Source of the DNA: Massilia yuzhufengensis
GTDB taxonomy: Bacteria > Pseudomonadota > Gammaproteobacteria > Burkholderiales > Burkholderiaceae_D
DNA length: 64,000 nt
Direction of reading: 5' to 3'
Assembly (NCBI RefSeq): GCF_900112225.1
Contig: NZ_FOLD01000023.1
Coordinates: 30,477 to 94,476, forward strand
Part shown: positions 18,746 to 27,925 of the stretch, piece after piece
Numbering within the stretch: the first letter of the stretch is position 1
Layout: each line of letters begins with the position of its first letter
Translations under genes and position numbers: made by a program
The notes under the pieces: generated by a model
Seen by the model: the letters and a program-made list of their open reading frames with translations, nothing else
What the model was told of the DNA's origin: nothing
Databases searched by the model: none

Positions 18746-20992
18746 ATGAAGGAACAAGATCATGTGGCAGCCCGCCCGGGGATGCCTCGGACAACCCTCG
18801 ACTTAAGCGGCCGCTTTAAGATCATGCAACAATCGGATCAGGATATCCGCAATCGCCTGTTGATTGCCCGTCTGCCGGCTATGCCGCAGATCCTCGTGCG
18901 TCTGATCGAGCACCTGCAGGCCGACGACCTCGGCATGCCGGAGCTGGCTGCCCTGATCTCGAAGGATGCCGGCATGACCGGCAAGCTGCTGGCCGTCGCC
19001 AACAGCTCGGCCTACCAGCGCCACCAGCGCAACGTCAACCTCGAGCAGTCCCTGGTCGCCCTCGGCACCGACATGATCAAGACGCTGGTCATCAGCGATT
19101 CCGTTTTCCAGACCTTCAACAACTTCCCGCATTCCGGCAGCACTGACCTGCGCGCGTTCTGGAAGAACTCCCTGAGCGCCGCCGTGATCGCCCGCGAGAT
19201 CGCGCGCCTGGTCGAGTACCCGCACCAGGAAGAGGCCTACCTGGCTGGCCTGCTGCACAATGTCGGCCGGCTGGCGCTGCTGGCCACCGCGCCAAAAGAA
19301 TACGCCTACAACTTCACCGCGCGCGACGACGAGGACCTGTGCGCCGTCGAGCAGCGCACCCTGCAGATCACCCACGCCGAAGCCGGCGCTTGGCTGATCG
19401 AGCGCTGGCAGCTCGACTCCTTCCTGGCCGACGCGGTGCTGTACCACCATGAATCGAGCGACCGCCTGGAGTCGGCTCACCCCTTGATCCGCATCGTGCG
19501 CCTGGCCCATGTGCTGTCCAGCCATCCGGGCGACGACGCCCTGGTCGCCGAAGCCGCCGCCCTGTGCGGCATCGCGCCGGACGACGCGCGCCAGATGCTG
19601 GCGGGCGCCGCGCGCCAGGTCGACAAGGCCGCCGCCCACCTGGGCATCGACCTGGCCGGCGCCGACGACATCCCCGCGCCGCCGGCCTATGCGCCGCCCG
19701 CGCTCGACCCGGTGCAGCAGCGCCTGTCCGAAGAAGTGCGCAACATGGTGCTGGTGTCCGAAGTGGGCCAGAGCTTTGCGCGCCAGCAGGGCGAAAGCGG
19801 CCTGCTGGAAGCCATGACGCGCTCGGCGCGCATCCTGTTCGACTTCGGCAATGCCGTGGTCCTGCTGGAAAACCCGACCGGCCACGCGCTGGTCGGCGCG
19901 CCGGTTCCCGGCAGCCAGCGCATCGCCGAATTCGCCGTACCGCTGGCCAAGGGCGGCCCGATCGCCAAGAGCGCGCTGGAACGGCGCCCGGCCTTCATCG
20001 GGCGCGAACCTGGCGAGGGCGGCAATGCGGAGCCGCTCGGCCTGGCCGAAGAACAGCTGCTGCGCATGCTCGGCACCGACAGCCTGGTGTGCGTGCCGCT
20101 GGTGGCCGGCGCGCGCTGCCTCGGTGTGCTGATCGGCGGCGTCGCGGCCTGGCAGATTCCCTACTGCCAGCGGCGCGAGCGCTTCATGCAGTCCTTCGGC
20201 GCACAGGCTGCGAGCGCACTGGAGAACATGCTGTCCGAGCGCGGCCATGCACGGCGCCAGCTGGCCAGCGTGGCCGAGGAATACCGCGAGGCCTCGCGCC
20301 GCGTGGTGCATGAGGTGAATAATCCGCTGTCGATCATCAAGAACTACCTCAGTGTCCTGGACAGCAAGCTGGCGCGCCAGGAACCGGTGGGCGGCGAGAT
20401 GTCGATCCTGAACGAAGAGATCGACCGCGTCGGCCAGCTGGTCCAGAGCCTGGCCGACCTGAAACCCGCCGACACCGGCCCGCGCCCGACCGACGTCGGC
20501 AAGGTGATCGACGAGGTGCAGCGCCTGTTCCGCAGCACCGGCTTCGTGCCCGCCTCGGTCGAGATCGACGTCAACATGCACGACGACGCCACCCGCATCG
20601 AAGGCGATGCCGACGTGCTCAAGCAAATCCTGGTCAACCTCGTGAAGAACGCGATCGAAGCCCTCGGCACGACCGGCGGCCGGGTGGAGATCGTCAACCG
20701 CGGCCACGTGAACCGCGAACGCCACCTGTATATCGAACTGGTCGTCAGCGACAATGGCCCCGGCCTGTCGCGCGAAGTGCTGGCGCACCTGTTCTCGCCG
20801 GTGAAGAGCACCAAGGACGGCGCCCACCACGGCCTCGGCCTGTCGATCGTCCACAGCCTGGTGAAGAAACTGGGCGGCCACATCGCCTGCCGCAGCGGCC
20901 GTACCGGTACTGCATTCGAAATTCTCCTGCCGGCGTGGCTCGGCTCCGGCACCGCGGTGGCGCTGCCGGCCCGCGCGCTGGGCTCTGCATAA
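18746..20992 (+). CDS. HDOD-GAF-histidine kinase hybrid sensor
   Basis: A 748-residue cytoplasmic signalling protein with no membrane helix. Domains in order: HDOD (about 28-235; RLPAMPQILVRLIEHL, ISKDAGMTGKLLAVANSS, LLHNVGRLALL), GAF-like (about 335-490; LVCVPLVAGARCLGVLIGG), and a kinase core (about 512-735). The phospho-acceptor is H522 in RRVVHEVNNPLSI. The ATP site has ILVNLVKNAIEAL (N box), SDNGPGLS (G1) and HHGLGLSIVHSLV (G2). The stop is 4 nt before the response-regulator gene, which is the obvious partner. HDOD domains usually serve as signalling scaffolds; direct fusion to a kinase suggests that HDOD status gates phosphorylation. Starts at 18782 or 18824 are also possible; none has a strong RBS. 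Confidence 0.85.
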   Translation: MKEQDHVAARPGMPRTTLDLSGRFKIMQQSDQDIRNRLLIARLPAMPQILVRLIEHLQADDLGMPELAALISKDAGMTGKLLAVANSSAYQRHQRNVNLEQSLVALGTDMIKTLVISDSVFQTFNNFPHSGSTDLRAFWKNSLSAAVIAREIARLVEYPHQEEAYLAGLLHNVGRLALLATAPKEYAYNFTARDDEDLCAVEQRTLQITHAEAGAWLIERWQLDSFLADAVLYHHESSDRLESAHPLIRIVRLAHVLSSHPGDDALVAEAAALCGIAPDDARQMLAGAARQVDKAAAHLGIDLAGADDIPAPPAYAPPALDPVQQRLSEEVRNMVLVSEVGQSFARQQGESGLLEAMTRSARILFDFGNAVVLLENPTGHALVGAPVPGSQRIAEFAVPLAKGGPIAKSALERRPAFIGREPGEGGNAEPLGLAEEQLLRMLGTDSLVCVPLVAGARCLGVLIGGVAAWQIPYCQRRERFMQSFGAQAASALENMLSERGHARRQLASVAEEYREASRRVVHEVNNPLSIIKNYLSVLDSKLARQEPVGGEMSILNEEIDRVGQLVQSLADLKPADTGPRPTDVGKVIDEVQRLFRSTGFVPASVEIDVNMHDDATRIEGDADVLKQILVNLVKNAIEALGTTGGRVEIVNRGHVNRERHLYIELVVSDNGPGLSREVLAHLFSPVKSTKDGAHHGLGLSIVHSLVKKLGGHIACRSGRTGTAFEILLPAWLGSGTAVALPARALGSA

Positions 20993-20996
20993 AGTC

Positions 20997-23213
20997 ATGA
21001 TGAACGCGCACAACGCCATGTTTCCCGGCGATCCGGCCCCGTTTTCCCCCACGCTCGACACCGACAGCCAGCCACGCCTGCTGCTGGTCGACGATGAACC
21101 GCGCCTGCTCTCGTCGCTGTACGAGCTGCTCAAGGGCCGCGGCTACCAGCTCACCACCGCCTCGTCCGGCGCTGAAGCGCTGGCCCACCTGTCGCGCCTG
21201 CGTTTCGACCTGGTCCTGCTCGACCTGCGCCTGCCCGACATCGGCGGCCACGAGATCATGGACTTCATCAACGAGAAGGGCATCGACGCCGACGTCATCG
21301 TGATGAGCGGCGAAGTGGGCATCGACGCCGCGATCGGCGCGCTCAAGCGCGGCGCCTACGACTACCTGCGCAAGCCCTACGCGCGCGAAGAGCTGCTGCA
21401 TACGGTGACCAAGGCGCTCAAGGGCCGCCGCCTGGCCATCGACAACGAGCGCATGGCCAACCAGCTGGAAAACTCCGAGAAGATGTACCGCTACCTGGTG
21501 GACTCCTCGCCGGACATCATCTATACGCTGAACCACGAAGGCCGCTTCACCTTCGTCAACGACCGCGCCTACCAGCTGCTGGGCTACTCGCGCGACGAGC
21601 TGCTCGGCAAGCACTACTCGGTACTGGTGCACGAGGAAGACCTGGAGCGCGCGCGCTACGTGTTCAACGAGCGCCGCGTGGACGAACGCGCCTCGCGCAA
21701 CGTCGAGCTGCGCCTGAAGTGCCGCGGCGGCAACAGCCAGGACCGCACCTTCAACACCACGCTCATGACGATCTCGCTCAATGCGATCGGCATGCACGTG
21801 CCGGACCAGGAAGTGAAGAAGCTGGAATTCTTCGGCACCTACGGCGTGGCGCGCGACATCACCGACCGCAAGCGCGCCGAAGAGGTCATTTCCTACCAGG
21901 CCTACCACGACATCCTGACCGACCTGCCGAACCGCATCCTGTTCAAGGACCGCCTCGGGCTGGCAGTGATCCAGGCCAAGCGCAAGAAGACCGAGCTGGC
22001 CGTGATGTTCATCGACCTGGACCGCTTCAAGCTGGTCAACGATACCCTCGGCCACGTGAAAGGCGACGAGCTGCTGCAGCAGGCCGCCACCCGCCTCAAG
22101 GATTGCCTGCGCAAGGGCGACACGCTGGCGCGCCAGGGCGGCGACGAATTCACCATCGTGCTGCCGGAACTGCGCGACCGCGACGACGCGCGCATGGTGG
22201 CCGACAAGTTCCTGGAAACCCTGCAGCAGCCCTTCGACCTGGATGGCCACGAAGTGCACATCTCGGCCTCGATCGGCATCGCGATCTACCCGACCGACGG
22301 GGAATCGATCGACGAGCTGCTGCGCCACGCCGACATCGCCATGTACCAGGTCAAGGCGCTGGGCAAGAACGGCCACAGCTTCTATCACACCTCGATGCTG
22401 GACGTGTCGCACCAGAAGATCGCCCTCGAGCAGGCGCTGCGCCGCGCGCTCGAGCAGGACGAGCTGGAAATGTACTACCAGCCGCAGATCGACGCGCTCA
22501 CCGGCCGCATCGTCGGCGCCGAAGCGCTGATGCGCTGGAACCACCCGACCCGCGGCGTGCTGTCGGCCGGCGAGTTCCTGCCCTTCGCCGAAGAGAACGG
22601 CCTGATGCTGCCGATCTCGGACTGGATGATCGGCGCGCTGTGCCGCGATATGCTGCAGTGGAATAACGCGGGCACCGACCATGTGCGCCTGTCGCTGAAC
22701 CTGTCGCCGCAATACCTCGACCGCGGCGACTTTTTCGAGAAGATGCGCAATGCGCTGGTGCGCTACAACATCGCGCCGGGCCAGATCGAAGTCGAGATCA
22801 CCGAAAATATCTGCATCCGCAACCCGCAGTACGCGATCGAGCAGCTCAACAAGCTGTGCCAGCTCGGCGTATCGGTGGCGATCGACGACTTCGGCACCGG
22901 CTACTCCTCGCTGTCCTACCTGCACCGCTTCCCGATCCACACCGTGAAAATCGACCAGTCCTTCGTGAAGGAGATCTACGAAGAGGGCGGGCACTATCCG
23001 GTCATCCTGGCGATCATCTCGATCGCGCGCGGCCTGGGCCTGAACCTGATCGCCGAAGGCGTGGAGACCGAGGAGCAGGCGCGCTACCTGCGCGCCAACG
23101 GCTGCATGACCATGCAGGGCTACCTGTACTACCGCCCGATCCCGCTGGGCGAATTCATGAAGTCCCTGCGCACCCAGCCGACCCTGTTCGGCCTGCGCGC
23201 CATCCAGGCCTAA
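20997..23213 (+). CDS. Response regulator with PAS-GGDEF-EAL (c-di-GMP turnover)
   Basis: A 738-residue protein: receiver domain (about 26-145; VDDEP acidic pair, phospho-acceptor D76 in LLDLRLPD, conserved Lys in LRKPYA), PAS (about 160-290), GGDEF (about 300-460) and EAL (about 480-725). The diguanylate cyclase site is an intact GGDEF (381-385) with an RKGD inhibitory site just before it, so product inhibition is likely. The phosphodiesterase site is also intact: EAL at 509-511 and DDFGTGYSSL downstream. The protein can thus in principle make and degrade c-di-GMP, presumably set by phosphorylation from the adjacent kinase. The 4-nt gap to that kinase and the 6-nt gap to the Sel1 gene imply one operon. 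Confidence 0.92.
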   Translation: MMNAHNAMFPGDPAPFSPTLDTDSQPRLLLVDDEPRLLSSLYELLKGRGYQLTTASSGAEALAHLSRLRFDLVLLDLRLPDIGGHEIMDFINEKGIDADVIVMSGEVGIDAAIGALKRGAYDYLRKPYAREELLHTVTKALKGRRLAIDNERMANQLENSEKMYRYLVDSSPDIIYTLNHEGRFTFVNDRAYQLLGYSRDELLGKHYSVLVHEEDLERARYVFNERRVDERASRNVELRLKCRGGNSQDRTFNTTLMTISLNAIGMHVPDQEVKKLEFFGTYGVARDITDRKRAEEVISYQAYHDILTDLPNRILFKDRLGLAVIQAKRKKTELAVMFIDLDRFKLVNDTLGHVKGDELLQQAATRLKDCLRKGDTLARQGGDEFTIVLPELRDRDDARMVADKFLETLQQPFDLDGHEVHISASIGIAIYPTDGESIDELLRHADIAMYQVKALGKNGHSFYHTSMLDVSHQKIALEQALRRALEQDELEMYYQPQIDALTGRIVGAEALMRWNHPTRGVLSAGEFLPFAEENGLMLPISDWMIGALCRDMLQWNNAGTDHVRLSLNLSPQYLDRGDFFEKMRNALVRYNIAPGQIEVEITENICIRNPQYAIEQLNKLCQLGVSVAIDDFGTGYSSLSYLHRFPIHTVKIDQSFVKEIYEEGGHYPVILAIISIARGLGLNLIAEGVETEEQARYLRANGCMTMQGYLYYRPIPLGEFMKSLRTQPTLFGLRAIQA

Positions 23214-23219
23214 GCGGCG

Positions 23220-24764
23220 ATGCTCGACCTCCCGGCACAACCCAACAGCACGGAAGAACGCCATACGGCGGAATTCCTGCGCCTGAAGGGTTTGGCCGAG
23301 CGCGGCATGGGCACCGCCCAGCACAGCCTGGGCTTCATGTACGCCAGCGGCCAGGGCGTGGCGCAGAACTACGAACTGGCGGTGGCGTGGTACCGCATGG
23401 CGGCCGCCGGCGGCCTGGAGCTGGCCCAGTACAACCTCGGCGTGATGTTCCAGAAGGGCCAGGGCGTGGCCCAGGACTACGGCCAGGCCGCCTACTGGTA
23501 CCGCCGCGCCGCCGAGCAGGGCTACGCGCCGGCCCAGTACAACCTGGGCTGGCTGTACGCCAAGGGCCAGGGCGTGCCGAACGACGTGCAGCAGGCCTTG
23601 CACTGGTTCAGCCAGGCCGCCGGCCAGGGAGAGCCGGGCGCGCAGCACAACCTGGGCATGATGTACGAGACCGGCAAAGGCGTGCCGCAGGACCTCGACG
23701 CCGCCACCCTGTGGTACCGCCGCGCCGCCGAACAGGGCTACGCCCGCTCGCAGTTCAGCCTCGCACTGCGCAGCAGTGGCGTTGATGCGGTGGAATGGTT
23801 CCGCAAGGCTGCCGAGCAAGGCTACGCGCCGGCCCAGTTCAACCTTGGCCTGCGTTACGACAAGGGCCAGGACGTCGACCAGGACAGCGCGCAAGCGGTG
23901 CGCTGGTACGGCAGCGCGGCGGAGCAGGGCCACGCCAGCTCGCAGTTCAACCTCGCCCTGGTGTACGACGGCGGCCACGGCGTTGCGCGCGACGAAGCGC
24001 TGGCCCTTGGCTGGTACCGCCGCGCGGCCGAACAGGGACATGCGGGCGCCCAGGACAACCTTGGCGTGCGCTACGAGCACGGCCAGGGCGTCGAGCGCAA
24101 CCCGGTGCAGGCCGCGCACTGGTACCGCCAGGCGGCCGAGCAGGGCATGCCCTCGGCGCAGTACCACCTGGCGCAACTGTTTGATGCCGGCAGCGGCGTG
24201 CAGAACGACCCGGAACAGGCCGCCCACTGGTACCGCAAAGCGGCCGAGCAGGGCCACCTGCGCGCGCAGTTCGACCTCGGCCTGCGCTTTGAGGGCGGGC
24301 TGGGCGTGGCGCGCGACGAGGCCCAGGCGCTCGAATGGTACCGCCGCGCCGCGCACCAGGACTATGCGCCGGCCCAGTACATGGTGGGCGCGCTGCTCGA
24401 CCGCGCCGAACACGGCAACCCGGTCGAAGCCACCGACTGGTTCCACAAGGCCGCCGACCAGGGCCACGCGCTGGCGCAGTTCGAACTGGGCCTGCGCCAC
24501 GATTGCGGCAAGGGCATCGAACGCGACTACGAAGCCGCGCATTTCTGGTACCTGTGCGCGGCGCGCCAGGGCCATGCGCGGGCGCAGTTCAACCTGGGCG
24601 TGATGTATTCGGCGGGGCAGGGCGTGCAACGCGACCTGCTGCAGGCCTACGGCTGGCTGCAGCGCGCGGGAGGCGCGGGCGTGGGTGCGGCATCGAGCTA
24701 TTTGAAGAAGATCGCGGCCCGCATGGAGCCGCAACTACTGGCGCAGGCGCAGGGTTTCATGTAG
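23220..24764 (+). CDS. Sel1-repeat protein with 13 tandem repeats
   Basis: A 514-residue protein made almost wholly of 36-residue Sel1-like (TPR-like) repeats, each following the pattern A.(Y/F)NLG..Y..G.GV..D...A..WY..AAEQG. I count thirteen; the fifth (about residues 180-207) is shortened and the eleventh slightly altered. There is no signal peptide, so a cytoplasmic scaffold is likely. It sits 6 nt after the c-di-GMP protein, the usual setting for Sel1 proteins that connect signalling domains to effectors. The stop codon lies inside a copy of intergenic repeat family C (24761 onward), so the natural 3' end may have been changed by the repeat. Confidence 0.88.
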   Translation: MLDLPAQPNSTEERHTAEFLRLKGLAERGMGTAQHSLGFMYASGQGVAQNYELAVAWYRMAAAGGLELAQYNLGVMFQKGQGVAQDYGQAAYWYRRAAEQGYAPAQYNLGWLYAKGQGVPNDVQQALHWFSQAAGQGEPGAQHNLGMMYETGKGVPQDLDAATLWYRRAAEQGYARSQFSLALRSSGVDAVEWFRKAAEQGYAPAQFNLGLRYDKGQDVDQDSAQAVRWYGSAAEQGHASSQFNLALVYDGGHGVARDEALALGWYRRAAEQGHAGAQDNLGVRYEHGQGVERNPVQAAHWYRQAAEQGMPSAQYHLAQLFDAGSGVQNDPEQAAHWYRKAAEQGHLRAQFDLGLRFEGGLGVARDEAQALEWYRRAAHQDYAPAQYMVGALLDRAEHGNPVEATDWFHKAADQGHALAQFELGLRHDCGKGIERDYEAAHFWYLCAARQGHARAQFNLGVMYSAGQGVQRDLLQAYGWLQRAGGAGVGAASSYLKKIAARMEPQLLAQAQGFM

Positions 24765-24791
24765 GGTGGTCGGCTATGCCGACCGCGCGTT
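24761..24791. repeat. GTAGGGTGG-type repeat (family C) with hairpin
   Basis: GTAGGGTGG is followed by a perfect hairpin, GGTCGGC (24768-24774), TAT, GCCGACC, then GCGCG. Related units lie at 51049 and, reversed, at 51680. This copy contributes the stop codon of the Sel1 gene. Confidence 0.65.
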
Positions 24792-24850
24792 CGACCGACG
24801 CGTGATCCGACGGGACGCATACATACAACAACCATGTCCGTGAGACGCTC

Positions 24851-27610
24851 ATGAAAAAACTCGTTCTGCCATTGCTGGTCGGCCTCGCAGCCGCAGCAGC
24901 CCTGCCTTCCCATGCCGCAGCACCGGCGGCCAAACCCACCGTCTTCGACCGCAAGGCCTACACCATCGAGCACAAGAAGTTCGTGCTGCCCAATGGCCTG
25001 ACCCTGCTGGTCCACACCGATAAAAGCGTGCCGGTGGTGGGCGTGAACATGTGGTACCACGTCGGTTCGCGCAACGAGAAGCGCGGCAAGACCGGCTTTG
25101 CCCACCTGTTCGAGCAGTTCTTCTTCAACGGCTCCGAAAACTACCCGCACGGCTTCCGCGAAGCGATGGACGACCTGGGCGCGAACAACCGCAACGGCAC
25201 CACCAACACCGACCGCACCAACTTCTTCGAAGACGTGCCGGTGTCGGCGCTGGAGCGCACGCTGTTCCTGGAATCGGACCGCATGGGCTTCCTCGGCAAC
25301 TACATCTCGAAGGAGATGCTCGAGCGCGAGCGCGGCGTGGTGCAGAACGAGAAGCGCCAGGGCGAGAACCAGCCCTACGGGCGCGTGCGCCTCGAGGTAT
25401 CGGCCAAGATGTACCCGTACTCGCACCCGTATTCGTGGTCGACCATCGGCAGCATGGAAGACCTGCAGGCCGCCTCGCTGGACGACATCAAGGAGTGGTA
25501 CCGCACCTACTACGGCCCGAACAACGCGGTGATCTCGCTGGCCGGCGACATCACGCCGGAACGCGCGTACGAACTGGTGAACAAGTACTTCGGCGCGATC
25601 CCGCCGGGCCCACCGCTGCCGCGCACCGAGAAATGGATTCCCCAGCTGGACCGCAATATCCGCGACGAGATGGAAGACCACGTGCCGCAGGTGCGCATCT
25701 ACCGCAGCTGGCATACGTCTACCTGGAAGGAGGCCGACACCCAGCGCCTGAACCTGCTGGCCGCGGTGCTGGCCGGCTCCAAGAGCGCGCGCCTGGACAA
25801 GCGCCTGGTATACGAGAAGGGCCTGGCCACCAACGTGGGCGCCTACGTCAACGATGCGGAGCTGGGCGGCACCTTCAACCTGGTCGCCACCGTCAAGCCG
25901 GGCGCCGACCCGGCGGAGGTGGAACGCGAGATGGACCGCGTGCTGGCCGAGCTGCTGGACAAGGGCCCGACCGACGCGGAACTCAAGCGCGTGAAGACGC
26001 GCGAGCTGGCCGACTTCTCGCGCAGCCTGGAGCGCGTGGGCGGCTTTGGCGGGCGTTCCGACGTGCTGGCCGAAAGCCAGACCTACGGCGGCAAGCCGGA
26101 TGCCTACCTGGACCGCCTCGAGACCTTCGCCACCAGCACCCCGGCGCAGGTCAAGGACGCCGGTAACCGCTGGCTGCGCGCCAACCACTACACCATGACG
26201 GTGCGCCCGTCGGCCAAGCTGGCCGCCACCAAGTCGACGCTCGACCGCAAGCAGCTGCCGGCCCTGGGCGACGCGCCCGACGTGTCCTTCCCGGCCCTGC
26301 AGCGCGCCCAGCTCAAGAACGGCCTGAAGGTCGTGCTGCTGGAGCGCCATACGGCGCCGATCGTCAACGTGACGCTGGCGGTCGATGCCGGCGCCTCGTC
26401 GGACAGCATGGCCAAGGCCGGCGCCGCATCGCTGGCGCTCGACCTGCTCGACAAGGGCAGCAAGACGCGCGACGCCTTTGCGTTGAACGACGCGCTGGAA
26501 AACCTGGGCGCGCGCCTGTCCACCGGCACCTCCCAGGACCAGTCGCTGGTGCGCCTGCAGGCTACCGCCGCCAACCTGGCGCCATCGCTCGCGCTGATGG
26601 CCGACGCCGCGCTGGCGCCGAGCTTCCCGCAAGACCAGTTCGCGCTCTCGAAGAGCCGCCGCCTGGCCGGCATCGGCCAGGAAAAAGCCAACCCGAACAG
26701 CCTGGCCCTGCGCCTGGTGCCGGCGGTGCTGTACGGTCCCGACCACGCCTACGGCAAGCCGGCCAGCGGCTTCGAAGGCAGCGTGCAAGGCATCACGCGC
26801 GACGACCTGGCCGCCTGGCACGCCACCTGGTTCAAGCCGGGCAGCGCGACCATCATCGTGGCCGGCGACACCAGCATGGACAAGCTGCTGCCGGCGCTGG
26901 AAGCGAGCTTCGGCAAGTGGCAGCAGGGCGCGGCTCCCGCCAAGAAGATGGCCACCGTGCCGGCGACCGCGGGCAAGCGCGTGATCCTGGTCGACAAGCC
27001 GGACGCCCCGCAATCGACCATCGTCGCGACCCACGTCTCGCAGGCCTACGGCCAGCCGGAAGACCTGGCGATGGAGCCGGTGATGGCGAACTTCGGCGGC
27101 ATCGCCACCTCGCGCCTGAACCGCAACCTGCGCCTGGACAAGCACTGGAGCTACGGCACCAGCGCGCGCCTGACGGAAGTGCGCGGCCAGCGTCCCTTCA
27201 TCATCGTCGCGCCGGTGCAGACCGACAAGACGGTGGAAGCGATGCGCGAAGTGCAGAAGGAACTGCGCGGCGTGGCGGGCGAGCGCCCGCTGGCCGGCAC
27301 CGAGTTCGAGTCCATCATGCGCAACCAGACCGCTCGCCTGCCGGGCCGTTTCGGCACCCTGGACGCGCTGGAATCGGCAGCGCTGTCGACCGTCAACCAC
27401 GGCCTGGCGGACGATTACTGGAACCGCTACGCATCGAACGTGCGCGCGCTGACCCCGGCGCAGCTGGGCACGGCGTCGTCCAAGTTCGTCAAGCCGGATG
27501 AGGTGGTGTGGATGGTGATTGGCGACCTGCGCAAGATCGAGGCGGGGGTGCGGTCGCTGGGGTGGGGTGAGGTGAGCGTGGTGGATGTGGATGGGAAGAC
27601 CCTGCGCTGA
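24851..27610 (+). CDS. M16-family (pitrilysin-like) protein with altered zinc motif
   Basis: A 919-residue periplasmic protein with a signal peptide (MKKLVLPLLVGLAAAAALPSHA, cleaved near residue 23) and two M16 domain pairs (about 45-470 and 490-910). Active M16 peptidases carry HXXEH in the first domain. Here the motif reads HLFEQ (H85, E88, Q89), so the second zinc-ligand histidine is glutamine, although the distal ERERGVVQNEKRQ segment with the third ligand is present. The second half lacks HXXEH, as is normal for that half. The codon is CAG in the given sequence. The protein may be inactive, have altered metal use, or need a partner. The terminator 22 nt downstream and the gap upstream suggest it is monocistronic. 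Confidence 0.85.
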   Translation: MKKLVLPLLVGLAAAAALPSHAAAPAAKPTVFDRKAYTIEHKKFVLPNGLTLLVHTDKSVPVVGVNMWYHVGSRNEKRGKTGFAHLFEQFFFNGSENYPHGFREAMDDLGANNRNGTTNTDRTNFFEDVPVSALERTLFLESDRMGFLGNYISKEMLERERGVVQNEKRQGENQPYGRVRLEVSAKMYPYSHPYSWSTIGSMEDLQAASLDDIKEWYRTYYGPNNAVISLAGDITPERAYELVNKYFGAIPPGPPLPRTEKWIPQLDRNIRDEMEDHVPQVRIYRSWHTSTWKEADTQRLNLLAAVLAGSKSARLDKRLVYEKGLATNVGAYVNDAELGGTFNLVATVKPGADPAEVEREMDRVLAELLDKGPTDAELKRVKTRELADFSRSLERVGGFGGRSDVLAESQTYGGKPDAYLDRLETFATSTPAQVKDAGNRWLRANHYTMTVRPSAKLAATKSTLDRKQLPALGDAPDVSFPALQRAQLKNGLKVVLLERHTAPIVNVTLAVDAGASSDSMAKAGAASLALDLLDKGSKTRDAFALNDALENLGARLSTGTSQDQSLVRLQATAANLAPSLALMADAALAPSFPQDQFALSKSRRLAGIGQEKANPNSLALRLVPAVLYGPDHAYGKPASGFEGSVQGITRDDLAAWHATWFKPGSATIIVAGDTSMDKLLPALEASFGKWQQGAAPAKKMATVPATAGKRVILVDKPDAPQSTIVATHVSQAYGQPEDLAMEPVMANFGGIATSRLNRNLRLDKHWSYGTSARLTEVRGQRPFIIVAPVQTDKTVEAMREVQKELRGVAGERPLAGTEFESIMRNQTARLPGRFGTLDALESAALSTVNHGLADDYWNRYASNVRALTPAQLGTASSKFVKPDEVVWMVIGDLRKIEAGVRSLGWGEVSVVDVDGKTLR

Positions 27611-27631
27611 TCTGTTCTTGCTTTAATGGAA

Positions 27632-27661
27632 AACCCGGTTCGGTTGAACCGGGTTTTTTTA
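27632..27661 (+). terminator. Rho-independent terminator after the M16 gene
   Basis: A 10-bp stem (AACCCGGTTC, 27632-27641, with GAACCGGGTT, 27646-27655) and a GGTT loop run into a T tract. Confidence 0.92.
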
Positions 27662-27678
27662 CGTTTGCGGTGTGCTGC

Positions 27679-27823
27679 GAAATTGGGTCCCGGCCTGCGC
27701 CGGGACGACGGTTGTTAGTCTAACGCTATAGTCGGCGCTACCGTAAGTCGCCGACCGAAAGACCGTCGTACGCGCTACTGGCGCCTACGACTTCCGGCGC
27801 AGGCCGGAACCCAAGTTCGTCGA
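27679..27823. repeat. Family A doublet with a nested 23-nt insertion
   Basis: A reverse copy (AATTGGGTCCCGGCCTGCGC, from about 27681) faces a forward copy starting CCGTCGT at 27763. The forward copy is split after CGTCGT by about 23 nt (27770-27792) containing ACGCGCTACTGGCGCC, then resumes TCCGGCGCAGGCCGGAACCC. The inserted core matches the free-standing palindrome at 56383-56417. The doublet and the preceding terminator account for most of the 315-nt gap; the rest holds the LexA-type box. Confidence 0.7.
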
Positions 27824-27895
27824 GTACCACATCGCCCCACCTTTGACCCGCCCCTTTGATCCCGCGCGACCCCGTCCACCCCCCCTCAGTAGTAC

Positions 27896-27913
27896 ACTGT
27901 ATGCCCATACAGT
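27896..27913. promoter_or_regulatory. LexA (SOS) box upstream of the radical SAM-UdgX operon
   Basis: ACTGTATGCCCATACAGT contains CTGT-N8-ACAG and is a perfect palindrome apart from the two central bases. That is the LexA-site form of E. coli and other beta- and gammaproteobacteria. It ends 12 nt before the ATG at 27926, where bound LexA would block transcription. Confidence 0.8.
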
Positions 27914-27925
27914 TGATCGCCCACG

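Noticed and set aside
23220..24764. Tandem DNA repeats that could suggest a CRISPR or minisatellite.
   Set aside because: The period is 36 codons and corresponds to Sel1 protein repeats with diverged DNA; there are no spacers.
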